A stretch of DNA of 64,000 bases from Owenia fusiformis (Eukaryota > Annelida > Polychaeta > Sabellida > Oweniidae), in contig CAIIXF020000004.1 of NCBI GenBank assembly GCA_903813345.2, forward strand, positions 23,437,985 through 23,501,984, read 5' to 3'. Made by a program: the position numbers and the translations under genes. How positions within the stretch are numbered: position 1 is the first letter of the stretch; each line of letters starts with the position of its first letter. Positions 33,311 to 47,500 of the stretch are shown piece by piece. The notes beneath the pieces were generated by a model. That model did not search any database, was not told where the DNA came from, and saw only the letters and a list, made by a program, of their open reading frames with translations.

Positions 33311-35468
33311 CACATCCATATAGATCAAGATAACAACAATATTTTTGTATGTCAAACATTACAATGGCGGCAACATGATCGGAAGTTAAGCTTGATCACC
33401 TGATATTTAAGGAATGACAACATTATCAGTATATCACTGTCACACCTGCAATTGTATGATTGGTTCATATTGGGTCACATGTCATGAAAGATTAGGTGAT
33501 ATTCACTGGCATTGTAAAATTGAACCAAATCTGTTCACTGGTATTTGTCTATTTAAGTGATCAAAGATTATGATTTTTAAAAAAAAGGTCGCCATTTTTT
33601 ATTCACCATCTTGAAAATTCTTTTGGGAATTCCCCCGAGATATTAACAGATCAAAAATTCCCAGATAATGAGGATATTTGGGATAGGCTATTATAAACAT
33701 TTAATATAATCAAGGATAAATTACAGAGTCATAAACATGCATGACCCCAGTTGTGATATAATTATTTTTTGTGACATATGAATTGTAAATAATATTATAG
33801 ATATGATACAGTACATACAGTACTCGTATATATCTACACAATTAAATAATAAATTGAATTATTTTATCCTATATCTTGTCATGTTATATATACAATAAAA
33901 TGATTACATTAAAACTTAGAAAATAACGAGACACTGTGAAAAATACTGCACTTTTGATGGCAAATGTAATTTACCCAGCATGCCCAAAAACTAATCAGAT
34001 CTTGGCACTAGTTTGCTCTTGCAGTTTGAAAATTTAAAGTTGAATGGTAAAAGCGGTTTTCCTAAAACTTTGATAACAAGGTTTATGTGGCTCAGTGCCC
34101 TGCACTTAAAGTTTACAATCAGTTTACAGACACAGTGTTACGACTTCTCTTACAGTTAATTTTTAGGTTTCTAGGGATACGTGTATGGGGGAATAAACCA
34201 GATTTTCAAAATGTAGCCTTAATGAACAAAACAATATCTTTACTTTATATACATATATGATACATATATTTCCAAAAATCCTAACTAAAGTACATATACA
34301 ATTATTCATTTATATATTATACTTTGTATATTATACACAAAAAGCAGATTACATGTCTAGTATATAACAGTTCAGTTGTACATTCTTCTTTAAACATGAG
34401 AGAAATGAGCACATGTCTTGTTTTTCTATAGCGATTCTCTCTAAAATTTGAAAGATCTACTGAATTTTCTTTCATTTCTATACAATTTAGAGTGTTCAAT
34501 ACATGCCTATTTATTTTATTCCTTTCTGATTCCACTCTTTTCCACTCTACTTTGCAGTTGAAATTATGGCCATCTTGTCTGATTTTCTTGCATTTCTATA
34601 CAATTTAGAGCGTTGACTACACGCCTGTTTACTTTATTCCTTGCTAATTCCACTCTTTTTCACTCTATTTTGCATTTCAAAACATGGCCACCATGACATT
34701 TCTTCACTGGGTAAAAAGAATGACACTAAAGCAATAAATATTCAAAACAGCTGGAAATAATTATTATCATACATTGTAATTCTTTTATTAAAATACAAGT
34801 ATAGAGATACCTTAAATTCAATTAGCATGCAGAATGGCAGACATTTCATGTCATGATATTCATGTTAAAATTGAATTTTTCACTCACAAAAATTATGTTT
34901 CTAAAAATAAAATAAAACTTTAAATAATACACCATCCAACAATCAAAAGTGGATTTTTTAATCAATCAGAAGCACACTTAGTAACCAATCAGAAGTGAAC
35001 TTATCCACCAATCAAAAGTACATGTACAAGTATTAACAAATCAGAAGTGTACATGTACTTAAAATATATTTTAATATCTTTTGGTATCTGTTTTTTTTTC
35101 TGAGCAAATACAATGTCTCTTCCTATCTTAATCCAACCAAATTCCCAAAATTCTCTCTAAAACATAAACAAAATCTTAATTAATTGCATTTCTTTACAAT
35201 TTAAAATGTCTGTCTGCTTATACTTAACAATATATTTCACTCTATTTCTCTGTAAAATTTGAATAAAGTGTTTCATTTCCTTGCATTTCTACACAATTTA
35301 GAGTGTTTACTACATGCCTGTTAACTTAATTCCTTGCAAATTCCACTAATTTCTACTCTATTTTGCATTTTAAAACATTTCATGACCCCAGTGACCTGTA
35401 ATTTGGCAATGTAAAAAGTCTATACCTCACACAGTAAAATACAGTATCTACACATTACATGTTGCTCT
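33311..35468. other. Intergenic DNA between convergent LAMTOR4 and SAP130
   Basis: Contains decayed units of an interspersed family (34400-34690, 35180-35390; GCATTTCTATACAATTTAGA, CACTCTATTTTGCAT), which returns at 42610-42920 in a SAP130 intron, and a short stretch of CCAATCAGAAGT repeats at 34940-35050. No gene is seen. Confidence 0.55.
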
Positions 35469-35474
35469 TTTTAT
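35469..35474 (-). terminator. Possible SAP130 polyadenylation signal
   Basis: AATAAA on the minus strand 30 bases past the SAP130 stop codon. This is a very short 3' UTR if used; other candidates lie further downstream. Confidence 0.4.
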
Positions 35475-35503
35475 TATACTATTATACAGACTTATGAAAA
35501 ATT

Positions 35504-38500
35504 CTATGATCGTTCCTTCTTTTTCACAGGTCGTTTACTGTGATGTTTTGTCACAATTTCCATAATACGAGATTTATGTCCCAGAATTCCAAGCATTGAA
35601 TCGCGGGCCTCTTCCAATTGTTCGATAACCAGCTGACATCTCTGAATGTTGCCCTGGAATTTAGTTCATTCAAAATATAACAAAATCGATGAAAGAAGTC
35701 CAAATGTTATTTAAAGTGGAATATGAAATCAAAGGTAAAATATTAACTAAAATTACACTGGTTGTATTATACGTGCCAATTCATAAAATATCAATGTAAG
35801 TTCATAAAATATTGATGTCAGTTCATTTGTGTCATTTCATTTAAAACATGTTCATATGTGTCAGTTCATATAATACCTGTGTCAGTTCATACAGCACCCA
35901 TGTCAGTTCATCCATAGAGTCAGTTAATTTAACATCAGAGTCAGTTCATATAATACAAATGTCATTTCATTTAACACCTGAGTCAGTTCATATAATATAA
36001 ATGTCAGTTCATATAATACAATGTCAGTTCATTAAATACCTGTGTCAGTTCATGCACCATTGTGACATCATCATCCAGAGGGAGGTGTTTCACTTGAGAT
36101 TTTGGGGCAACCTGGGCCTGGATCTCCTTTAACTTCTTCCTAACATTTTTCTCACTGTCCGCCTGCAAGCAAAATAAATATTAGGGACATGTTTGAATTG
36201 TGGGATTAAAGGGGCAACAAGGACTGTAGAGAGAAAATTGGAAATTTTTTATTTTTTCTGAGCCATCAGGTCAATATTTGGCTTAACATCTTCTTTGACA
36301 TACCTATTTTCTTCAAATGTATAAATAAACTCTCAATTTCAGCATTAAGAAGTGTAAAGTCAGTTCAAAGCTTCTATAAAGGGAGTCCCACTTATAGATT
36401 TTTAAGATTCGCCACGTTTCAAGAGGAATAACAGCTGAAATAATGTTCATCCAGGGGGTTTCTTTGTAGATAATGAAAATATATGTTAGTCTTGATGAAA
36501 TATCCAAACTTAAATATATTTTAACACTGGTCGATGATCGTTGAATGCCCCCCCCCCCCCCTGCACTAATTGTTGCACCTTTAAGTTACCCTTTATTGGA
36601 TTGGAGCTATAAGGGTATGAACATTCTGCTTAAAAGCAATATAAACATTGGTGACATTGACTTTTGCAAAATCAATCAAAGTTACTTGAATTGTCATAAA
36701 ATTTCTTGCTATGCTTATTTATTACACCTTTTTTGGTGACATGGTTTTCAAAAATTATTTGTTTCACAATTTTTCTCAAACAATTAAAATTACATAAGAA
36801 GCTACTATTAGATTGCATATTCTGAATAAATGAAACTATTTCAGTAATAGATAAATTTCTTCATTCAAGAAATGTTGATATTTACAATACACAACATATA
36901 ACACATGAGCACATACCATGTCCTCCAGCTGTGCTGCCAAATGGTATAATCTCCAACCACTCGCTTTTTGCCCGATTCCTTTCTGATTGGACAGTTCATT
37001 CACTGTTGGTCTACGCTCATCTGGAACAAATTGTACGAGAGTTAATTTTTTATTTATAACATGAGACTATTTATTAGTATCTTTCAATATAATTTTTACA
37101 AGATATTTTCACTCAGGGATTATATTAGCCTTGCCCAAGTTAGTCTCTCTAACTTATCTTGATTTCTATTATGACCATAATAATTCAAGATCAGATAAGT
37201 AAAAAAACACCGGCTTGGGCAAGGCTAGGATTATATTTTTTTATTGTCTTTCTGTGTCTTGGAAAGGATGACTAACTTTGAATTACTAATAAATGGAGTA
37301 TTACTGTACCACTCTGAAATAGTGACCTTCAAAATTAATCGCAATTTCCTTTAGTCTCATAATATTGCTCACCATGCTTATTGTCTAAATAAATGACAAA
37401 ATAACTTGTCTCTTTAAAATTCACACACTGTTACACATATTGAGCATATTTACAAAAGACATAATTGCCAAAAATGACAGATGACAGTCGCAAAAATGGT
37501 GGCTATATCAGTATATCACAACTTGATTTGAACATATTTGTTCATTAATGCTTTACCTTTAGGTTTCACATCGACGTATCTAACAAAATGGTTGTTCCGA
37601 GCTTTCCAGTTACAATGGTAGTTTGTGAGTAAACAGCCAGAAAATCTCTTCCTCATTCGTACCCAGCGGACACCCTCATCATCAGTATACTCTGAAAGTA
37701 GCGAATAAAATATATCATTATCCCACAGAATAAAGATCGGTAAGAGTACAGACAAGCTGTCCTTCCGTTCAATCACTCATTGGTTGATTTGTCAGTTCGG
37801 GTAATGACACAAATACCGGTTGACAGATTTGGTTCTAATTTTATAGGCTGGTGCTTTATGGACATTGATGTTGAGGGAATAAATAGATCAGCAAAATACA
37901 CTGATCACCTCAGCATTCATTGGGGTGTTGCACCTGCTTGAGAATTTGAAAACAGGATTGCACCAACTTGATATTCAGCTTTATTTTTGCATATTATGAC
38001 CAAATATAGAAACTGTGAAAAAAGAAATCTGCATACACTTGACTTAAAAAGGTCAGCGAGAGCCCTGCAAAGCATGTTAACTTTTAGACAATGGCTATTG
38101 CATTTAAATCTCATGTAATTTTAATCAAACCAGGCATTTTGGAGATTGACTATAAATGTATCCCATTTTATTTCAATCATACCTTCAGGCAGCTCATCTT
38201 TTTCATCAAATGTTGTATCAATGTCCTCATCCTTCTCAATATCTGAATCAGTGGAGGAACTGTCCTTTATCTCATCTTTAATCCTGGGGAGAATAAATAT
38301 GGGGTTATGGTTATTTGCCAGATAAAATAGGCAAAGGGATAATGCTCGAAATTGTTCAGAAATGCCAGGCAGTGCCGCGCATTAACATGCAAAATGTCAC
38401 CACCTGTCATTTGTTACAGACATTTACTGCTTATATAGATACCCAACACCAACTGCCGAAGACCATCCACAAAAATTGGAAACTATAGCAATATGTCACC

Positions 38501-41500
38501 ACTTCTGGTGGTGACATAGATATATTTTACAAAAATGTCTTAAAGGAATATAGCTTTAAACAACTTTATTCATTTCTTTAGAGAAAACAATTTTAAATGT
38601 CTCAATGATTTTTTGTCATGAAAATTAATATTTGGTTCATTAAAAATATTATAAAACTGCATGGGGCCTTTAACTTACCTAACACTGTAAGGGGTGGGCA
38701 ATACAGGTTTGTTATCTCCCTCTACGCCTTCTATGCCATGTAGCAGCGACCTGGAAAGGAAAAGGTTAAATGTGAGCCAGAGATGCGAGGGTTAAATAAT
38801 GATAGACTGAACAAAGTTCTCAAGGAGGTTTCAGTAAAAATTCTGACAACTGATATTGTTGGAAACTAAACAGTCAAATATGGGAAAGGATTCCTGTCCC
38901 AATAAGCTTGCGACTGATTTTACAGCATATTCATGTATGATCTTGTTTCTTCATGTTTGTTTTTTATTTATCAAAACATCTCCCAGAAAATGCTTACTTG
39001 TCATCAGGAGTCCAACAGGGCACTTTAACTTGGTCAGAAGCTTTGGTTTAAAAACTGTTCGGTTTAGGTTTTTACTGTTTATCAATTCAGAAGAATTCAA
39101 TAATAATAATTCAAACAAATTTCATAAAACCAGTGAATTGATGATAGAGAATTTTCCAGTGCACATCATTTTAACTGATTTCTTGGTGAATGAGGTTGGT
39201 CATTTTTGCTTGATTCTAGTAAACATTTGACAAGTGGGTAATTTTTGCTTGATTCTAGTAAACATTTGACAAGCGGGTAATTTTTGCTTGATTCTACTAA
39301 ACATTTGACAAGCGGGTAATTTTTGCTTGATTCTAGTAAACATGTGACAAATGATGATAATTACATGTCTTCAATCATTTATTCTTTCTATAAATATTTA
39401 ACTACTTACAGTAATTGCTTTCTTGGTTTTTTCCTAGGGGACATCTCAACACTGTTGTTATTCAAACCATTTGAGATGGGCCCTAAAATGATATAGATTA
39501 TGTTTAAATATACAAAAGAAAAAATGAATTTTAAATACAGAATATTTGAAAAAACTTTTTTCTTAAAAATATATGATGAAAAATGCAAAAGCTACAAATA
39601 TTCTACAGGATTACAAAAATAAATAAAGAAGTCATTCAAATTTGGCAAATCATGTGACCCCCAGAATGTTAGATACACACATAAGTAAGCACCCTGGCAT
39701 GAGAATCTTTAACCTTTACTTCTTTCCACAATTGCACTCAGTGAGCTGAAGATGGTCAAAAGAGCCAATTTCTACAAAATGGGGCTTTAGGAGCCAAAAC
39801 AAATGGTGTAAGGTATTACCAGAATGGAGCCCTTAAAATGAAAATGAGTGCTGGATAAAATGAATGGAACTTTCATTTGCCCAAAAATTGCTGACAGGTG
39901 AATACACTGACGAATAGGTGAATCCATAGGCTACTAGCCAAAAAATAATACAAAGAATATTCCATCTGACCCTTAGCACATTCTCCCACATACCATTTTC
40001 TAAAAGATCTGGTTCTGTTTTGATTTTCACTGTTTCATCTCCAAGTCCAGTTTCGTTAGATGTGGCCGTGTCTGTAGATGATTGACTATTTTCCCTGGCA
40101 GGGTCGCTGGAATATTACATGGAGAAATATAAGTGCATTTTATATTACAGGAAAAATCTTGTTTTATCAAGCGTCAAACCTATCCTCAATCGCTATGTTC
40201 AATCATGGATATTTCATCCTCAATGATACAGGACATGTAATGAAATAACTACTTTAAATTTGGCAAGTTATGGCTATTTTTGCGCCAAATAACGAATTTC
40301 ACCTTGACTCTGCACAATTTATTATCTGTAATAAATGAAGTGTATGAACTTTAATTTAAAAATAAGACCAGTGTCAAGACCCTTTCGTGATTTTCTTTCA
40401 AACTAGATCCAGTTTTTGTAAGCAACCTAGCCTTATACAACTTACAGTGGTGGTCCAGGTTTTGTAGGCGATACACTTAAAGTTCTCGGAGCAAGTTCCT
40501 GCATCGGACTGCTTGTTTCACTTCCAGTGGGAGTAAGAACTTTTTTCACTTTGTCAATGAGGGTCCTGAAGCACAATCAGAACAATCAATATGGCACAAT
40601 CAAATTAACACAATCAAAAGATATGGAACAACCAATATGTCAGAATTAATTTGATTGTTTAAAAATTGGGTTCTCTTCTGGCAAATCAAAGTTGATGCTG
40701 TAACAATCAATACAGATCAACCAATTTGGCTTATAACACAATCAATAAGCAATCCAAACTATTTATGGCACAATCAACTGTTCTGGCACAACCAACTGGC
40801 AAACTCAGTGGAAATCATTATACATGTATCCATGGCTCAATCAATGAAACCAAGGTGAAGCAGAATATATACAAAATTTTTCGAGAAATTTCAAACCTAC
40901 CCCTCGAGGGTCCTCTTTCTGAGTATACTTGGTCTTGGTGACGCACTTGGGTTGGCTATAGGTTGATTACTAAGTCCACCAGAGCTTGTATGTGATGCAC
41001 TGTCAGTCACCTGGGTTTGAACTAAAATACAAACAATTTCCTTTCTATTTAACAAGTCATATGCAGGGGATAGCTTTTGGTTTTAAAGCGTTGTGTAAGT
41101 GTCAGACTCTAAAAGGCCTTGGTCTCTAAAACTCTTACACTTTTTTCTTTTTTTTTTTAAATTGTAACTGTCAGAATTCATTAAACTTTTCATGTATTTT
41201 GGAATTTACGTAATAAGACAAAGGCACTGAGCTATTTAAAAATAGAAATTGAAGTTACAATAACACCATAAATCACAATCACCATACATCGTAGTGCCAA
41301 CCACGAACCTCAAACAGAATGTTTTAACAATATTTTACAAGAACACAAATGTGTACAAAATGTCCCAACCAATGGGTGATCCCATCAAATGGTTATCCTG
41401 AAAATGGGTAGACAAGACTTTACCGACACAATTTGAGGACGGAAAATCCAAAATGGCCACTTTAAAAATTCTTACTTGATGTGGGAGCATACTGGCTATG

Positions 41501-44500
41501 AACAGCTAAAGGACTCCGTGTCGGGTCAACAGCCACCATCATTGGGTTATTGTAACTTTGGAGACGTGGACTACTAGAGATAGTCTGAGATTGTAGCGCA
41601 GTAGCCAGGTTAGGGCTTTGTGTATTTGGTACTGGAACATAAGTGGTAATTTAATGTAGTTATAACGTTGGAGACGTGGACTACTAGAGATAGTCTGAGA
41701 TTGTAGCGCAGTGGCCAGGTTAGGGCTTTGTGTATTTGGTACTGGAATATAAGTAGTAATAATTAAATGTAGTTATAACTTTGGAGGCGTGGACTACTAG
41801 AGATAGTCTGAGATTGTAGCGCAGTAGCCAGGTTAGGGCTTTGTGTATTTGGTACTGGAACATAAGTGGTAATTTAATGTAGTTATAACGTTGGAGACGT
41901 GGACTACTAGAGATAGTCTGAGATTGTAGCGCAGTGGCCAGGTTAGGGCTTTGTGTATTTGGTACTGGAATATAAGTAGTAATAATTAAATGTAGTTATA
42001 ACTTTGGAGGCGTGGACTACTAGAGATAGTCTGAGATTGTAGCGCAGTAGCCAGGTTAGGGCTTTGTGTATTTGGTACTGGAATATAAGTGGTAATTATC
42101 AAAAAGTATCACCCTAAATCATCAAGTGTTACCCTAAATCACAAAGTATCACCCATAATCACCAAATATCAAACTAAATCACCAAGTATCAACCTAAATG
42201 TCATGGGGTTATTATGATCACGTTTCAAATTAAAAGTTCAGGTAACAAAGTACAAGCATTAAAAAAATGTGACACATAAAATTATAATGCATCTCATTGA
42301 AACTTATAAATTACCCAACTTTACAACAATTGTTTCATCTATGTGATCTTAAATTTATAAGAATGATGCAAAATATCCATTTTTACAGCCCACTCTGTAT
42401 TTACCTATACTCTGTCTCACTCCTTGTGCAAACGCATGAGCTACAGCAGGACTATATGATAGGGGGTTGTAGCCAAGTGGTAAATTGGCCAGTGTAGGGT
42501 GAGTGTTCCCATAAGTAGCGTAAGTGGCAAAGTGTTGCATATCTTGGTACTGTTGGCCTACTTGTTGGGAAATCTGGGATCGGCTGAAAAACAAACAAAT
42601 AATTTTCATATTTTATCTTTTCTCTCAAGTCTGTATGAAATGTCTGATTTTTGACTTCACATATTTCTGTACAATTTAGAGTTTTAATATTACTATGTGT
42701 CACTTAACTTTATTTCTTGCTAATTCTACTCTCTTTCACTCTAATTTGTATTTTAAATCATGATCACATTGTCTGATTTCTTGGCATTTCTATACAATTC
42801 AGAGGGTACACTACATACTTGTTTACTTTATTCCATGCTGGTTTCACTCATTTCCCTCTAAAATTTGAATGGAGTGTCTGATTTTCTTGGCATTTCTATA
42901 CAATTTAGAGTGTTGACTACATGTCTGTTAACTTGATAATTTCAAAAGTATGCAATAAATTTGAGATCAGCCAGGTTCTATGTTCTGATTGGTCAGACAT
43001 TGATGTTATGCTTGCCTATAATTTTGTGCGAATAATACAATAATCTTACCTATCAGAGCGGATGTCAGTGTGTACATTTGTGGTTGCCGTAGAGACCCCT
43101 GTACTGAGACCAGGACTTCCCCTATGACCCTGACCTTGGAAAATAGTCCCGAGACCAGATTGAGTAGTGCGAGTGTCATGTGACAAGTCACGCGAATCCT
43201 GGGACATTTGTCGTTGAGGATGGACCTTAGCTGGAAAATTCAAACAATGTAAATGCTGTTATTGTCTGACATTGATTGAAATTGTTATAATTCTTGGTGC
43301 CAATGCTACTTGTGCCATGTAAAAATGCATATTGCAAAAATCAATGTTACTTACATCTTATAGATGTTCAAATACTAAGTCATTAAAATCTCAAATTGCG
43401 ATGACAAAAAGTGGAATGTCAATGTGTCCATGTGAATACAATTGTTATAGTGATGATTGGCTTTATCACAGTAAAATTAAAATCTCATTTTAAACACAAT
43501 GCAGACCATGAGACGTTCATTTATAGTATTTCATATATCTTTTAAAAATATGAATTCATTTATTTCTGTTTGTGTTTCCTTATCTTACCTATAGGTATGG
43601 CCGGTGCGGAAATTGTTGTCACAACTGGTGCTGACCCCTGGTGGACCGAACTATTTTGAAGTTGAGGTAACACTGAAATAAATAAAGAACGGATAACCCA
43701 AATTTGGATGGATGAAATGCCTTTTAAGACCTCAAAATCAAGTAAATCATTGCATTACTGTATCATAACATGCAGAATGTCACAACCTGCCATTTGTTAG
43801 AAACACTCAGACCACAAAAAGTTGGAGACTATAATCATATGTCACAATTTCTTGTGGTGACACAATTAAAAGGTATTATTGATTAAAACGACATGATGTT
43901 GTAATCCAATGATCTGAAGAATCAGAACTATAAATGGATACACAGAGGGCAGACTGGCAGTAGCGTTTCAGTCAGACTAGATAGAATAAGTATGAGTACC
44001 AGGTATGAGTACCACGTATGAGTAACAGGTATGAGTACTAGGTATGAGTAACAGGTATGAGTACTAGGTATGAGTAACAGGTATGAGTAGATGTTGCAGA
44101 GATCTCACCAAATTTTTCATAACAAGGTGCTAATTTTGAGCAGGGTGCATGCACCTAATTGCTCAAATGCTGAGTGTACCAATTACCAATTAATGTTTTC
44201 AACACCACACCTGTTTTTATGATCTGTTGCGGCAAAGACGAAACGGTTTGTTGTGACATCACAATCTTCTGTTGCGGCTGAAGCTGTTGGTTTATGACGT
44301 GCGTCTGGTTTAATTGCATTGGTTTGTTAATCTGCTGACTGCCACTCACCGCCCGGGGGATAATATCAATATTTGTACGAGGTTCCAGTGTCCGTGGTTG
44401 TTGTATGGTGATTTGAACTGTTGTCGTGGTTGTGCTGGGGATATGGGCCCTAAAATGAATTGTGACACATTGTGTTCATAGTACAATTTATTCTGACTTC

Positions 44501-47500
44501 TACGGTTTTGATTGGCTAATAGAATGAAATGCTTTATCTGATTGGTTAATGTAATGCAATGGAATGAAACAACACTTCTAAATGGTTGATGAAATGCAAC
44601 ATTAAATCTGACTGGCTCACTGTAAACCTGCATAGTATAAATGCGGCAGTTCACTTGTCACTGGTAGAAAGTCATTAATCACACATCTGGTGTTCTTGCA
44701 CATGCGTAGTGGTAATAAAATCTGTCTTAGAAAATATGGCTGTGGTGTTTGAAGGCTATGTCATGTTGTCTGGTAAGCTTAAAATCTATGATTTCTACCG
44801 ACATTTCTCTGTCTAAACTTATTACCTTATTATCTTATGATATTAAAGACTTGCTGAATCATATTTATTTGGTCATTATGTCACTATTTTAAATGTATCA
44901 GTTAATATGAAATAGATGTTTTTTTCATTTTTGAGTGTACTTTTCCATCATATTTTCTATATTTTCCTACTTTTTTTTTCAGAACTTTTTTCACAGTGAG
45001 AAACAATGGGGTATTATGAAACAATATCACTTCAAGAAAAGTGTACATTATTTTGTTTAAAGAAGATATTGTCATTTTAATTGAGTAGGTGTTGGCCAAA
45101 ATTGATATTTTTAATATTGGTTTGAATTAGTGTTGTCGCGATTAATCGATACATCGCGATATACATCGCCAAACCTGATTCTGGCGATGCATCGATGTCT
45201 AAAACAAAACATCAATGTTTTTAAAAAAAATTAATTTGCTAAAAATCACCATTTCTTATCTTATTTTGACCCAAATCGCTTACCTTTCTCATGTCTTATT
45301 TCATTTTCTGATGTTTTCTGATATTCTTTCGCTTTAAAACTGTTTTAGTTAGTCGAAATGAACCATTGATCTAAAACAATTTACTTTACTTTCATTTCAC
45401 CGTTACTAGAAGTTCCCGGATGTACTAGCGTACTCTTATTAATTTGTTCTGTTCAGTATTTTAGTGCATTAGCGTTTGGTATTTCAGTGCATTTTTCTCG
45501 GACTTTTTCTCGATGTACATCGCGATGTGCATCGATGTTTACTACTGAAAATTGCCGATGCATCGATGTACGATTATGGCACATCGCGACAACACTAGTT
45601 TGAATAGGCAACATTGAGCTGTTGCTTGCAGAAAACAAGTGATATATCAAAGGAAAAAATAATGTAGAAAATTGATTTAGATGAGCAGAAAGAAGAGAGT
45701 TTTAAGTACAAAACCATCAAAAAATTATAGGATTCAAAAAGTAGAATCAATTAGAAAAGTGACTTTTCATGCAAATATGTACTAAAATTAAAATTTTATT
45801 TATGTACTAGGGTTTCATTTACAAAAGATAGATACAATGAAATGTGTTAGAATTCGGTTGATTATGATTGGAATTTGTAAACTTTTTTTACATCTATGAA
45901 TTACTAATTGATCATTCTTTTTACTTATTGCAAAAGTTATATTTTCTAAGTAAGTTTAAATGAGTAATAACATGAAAAGAGATTGCGGTTTAATTAACCA
46001 AAAGTGGCTATAGCATTAACTTTCTACAGTGGAAGACTGTTTGACCTACTAGTAAACAAAGCTAAGAACTGGATATAAGGCTAATTAATCAAAACAAGCT
46101 TGACAAGCGAACTGCCAGCTTAGGTTTACAGTGGGCTGAGAGAATGGGACTCTGTATCTGATTGGTTGATAAAAAGCAGAACTGAACCCTATTGGCTGAC
46201 AGAATGCAACAATGTATCTGGTTGGTTGATGTAATGCTACATAAATATAATTGGCTTACATTATGAAACAAAGAATCTGATTGGTTGATATAATGCTACA
46301 CTGAGCCAATTGGCAGATAGAATAAAACATACCTGTGTGCATCTGTTGATATAGAACTTGAACTTGCAGCTGGTACAACAGTACGATTGATAGGTGGAGT
46401 CACTGGTCTTAAATTTGTAGAAACAAATGATCCCCTTGGTTGTATAGGTGTAGGCATCACGTTGCTGGAACTACTTTTAGTTGGCAGCACAATACTAGGC
46501 TGAGATGGGTGTAATACGGCTGTTGCTAGGGTAACACCTTTTGGGTTTGTGAGATTAGACACTTGGGCTGCACCTAAGAATAAAGCATAAAAATAATTCT
46601 GAATAATAATTAGATATAATTTTCCATGAACATTGTGATTGTTGTTATATATGTTGTCAAATCTAGTCTGTAACTAGTGTGGTAGTATTTTCCTCTTATA
46701 TCTAACTTTTTTAGTCTGATAGAATAAAGCATACAAATAATTCTGAATAATAATTAGTTATTTTTCTCCATGAATATTGCGATGACGGTTATATGTGTTG
46801 TTGAATCTAGTCTTTCACTAGTGTGTGACTATTTTCCTCTTATATCTAACTTTTTTAGGCTGTTAGTACTCATCTCTAGTGTGTAATTACTCACCTCTTG
46901 GCAAATGTGTAGCATAGGCTTGAGTGGATGGATGCTGCGATACTTGGACAGAGGCCCCCTTTATAATAGATGCCATTGGTACAGTCACCTGCTGTGTGGT
47001 TCCACCAGACATCACCTATTGTAAAAACGAATCTAATTGGCTAATGAAATGAAACATACAATTTGATTGGTTGATAGATGCCATTGGTACAGTCACCTGA
47101 TGTGTGGTTCCACCAGACATCACGCTATTGTAAAAATGAATCTAATTGGCTAATGAAATGAAACATACAATTTGATTGGCTGATAGATGTCTTTGGTACA
47201 GTCACATGTTGTGTGGTTCCACCAGACATCACCTTTTGAAAAAACGAATCTAATTGGTTGATAAAGTGAAACATACAATTTGATTGGCTGATGTGCCATT
47301 GCCAGTACCATGCTGTGTGGTTCCACCAGACATTACCTATTGTAAAAACAAATCCAATTGGTTGATGAAATGAAACACCCAATCGGATATTATGCATATA
47401 GTGAACAGTTCAACTGAGTCATCAGGTTTCCTTTCAATTAAGTTATTTAATGGCATGAGTAAAATACAAAAAATATTATGCGTAAGGAAGTCTGTATTTC

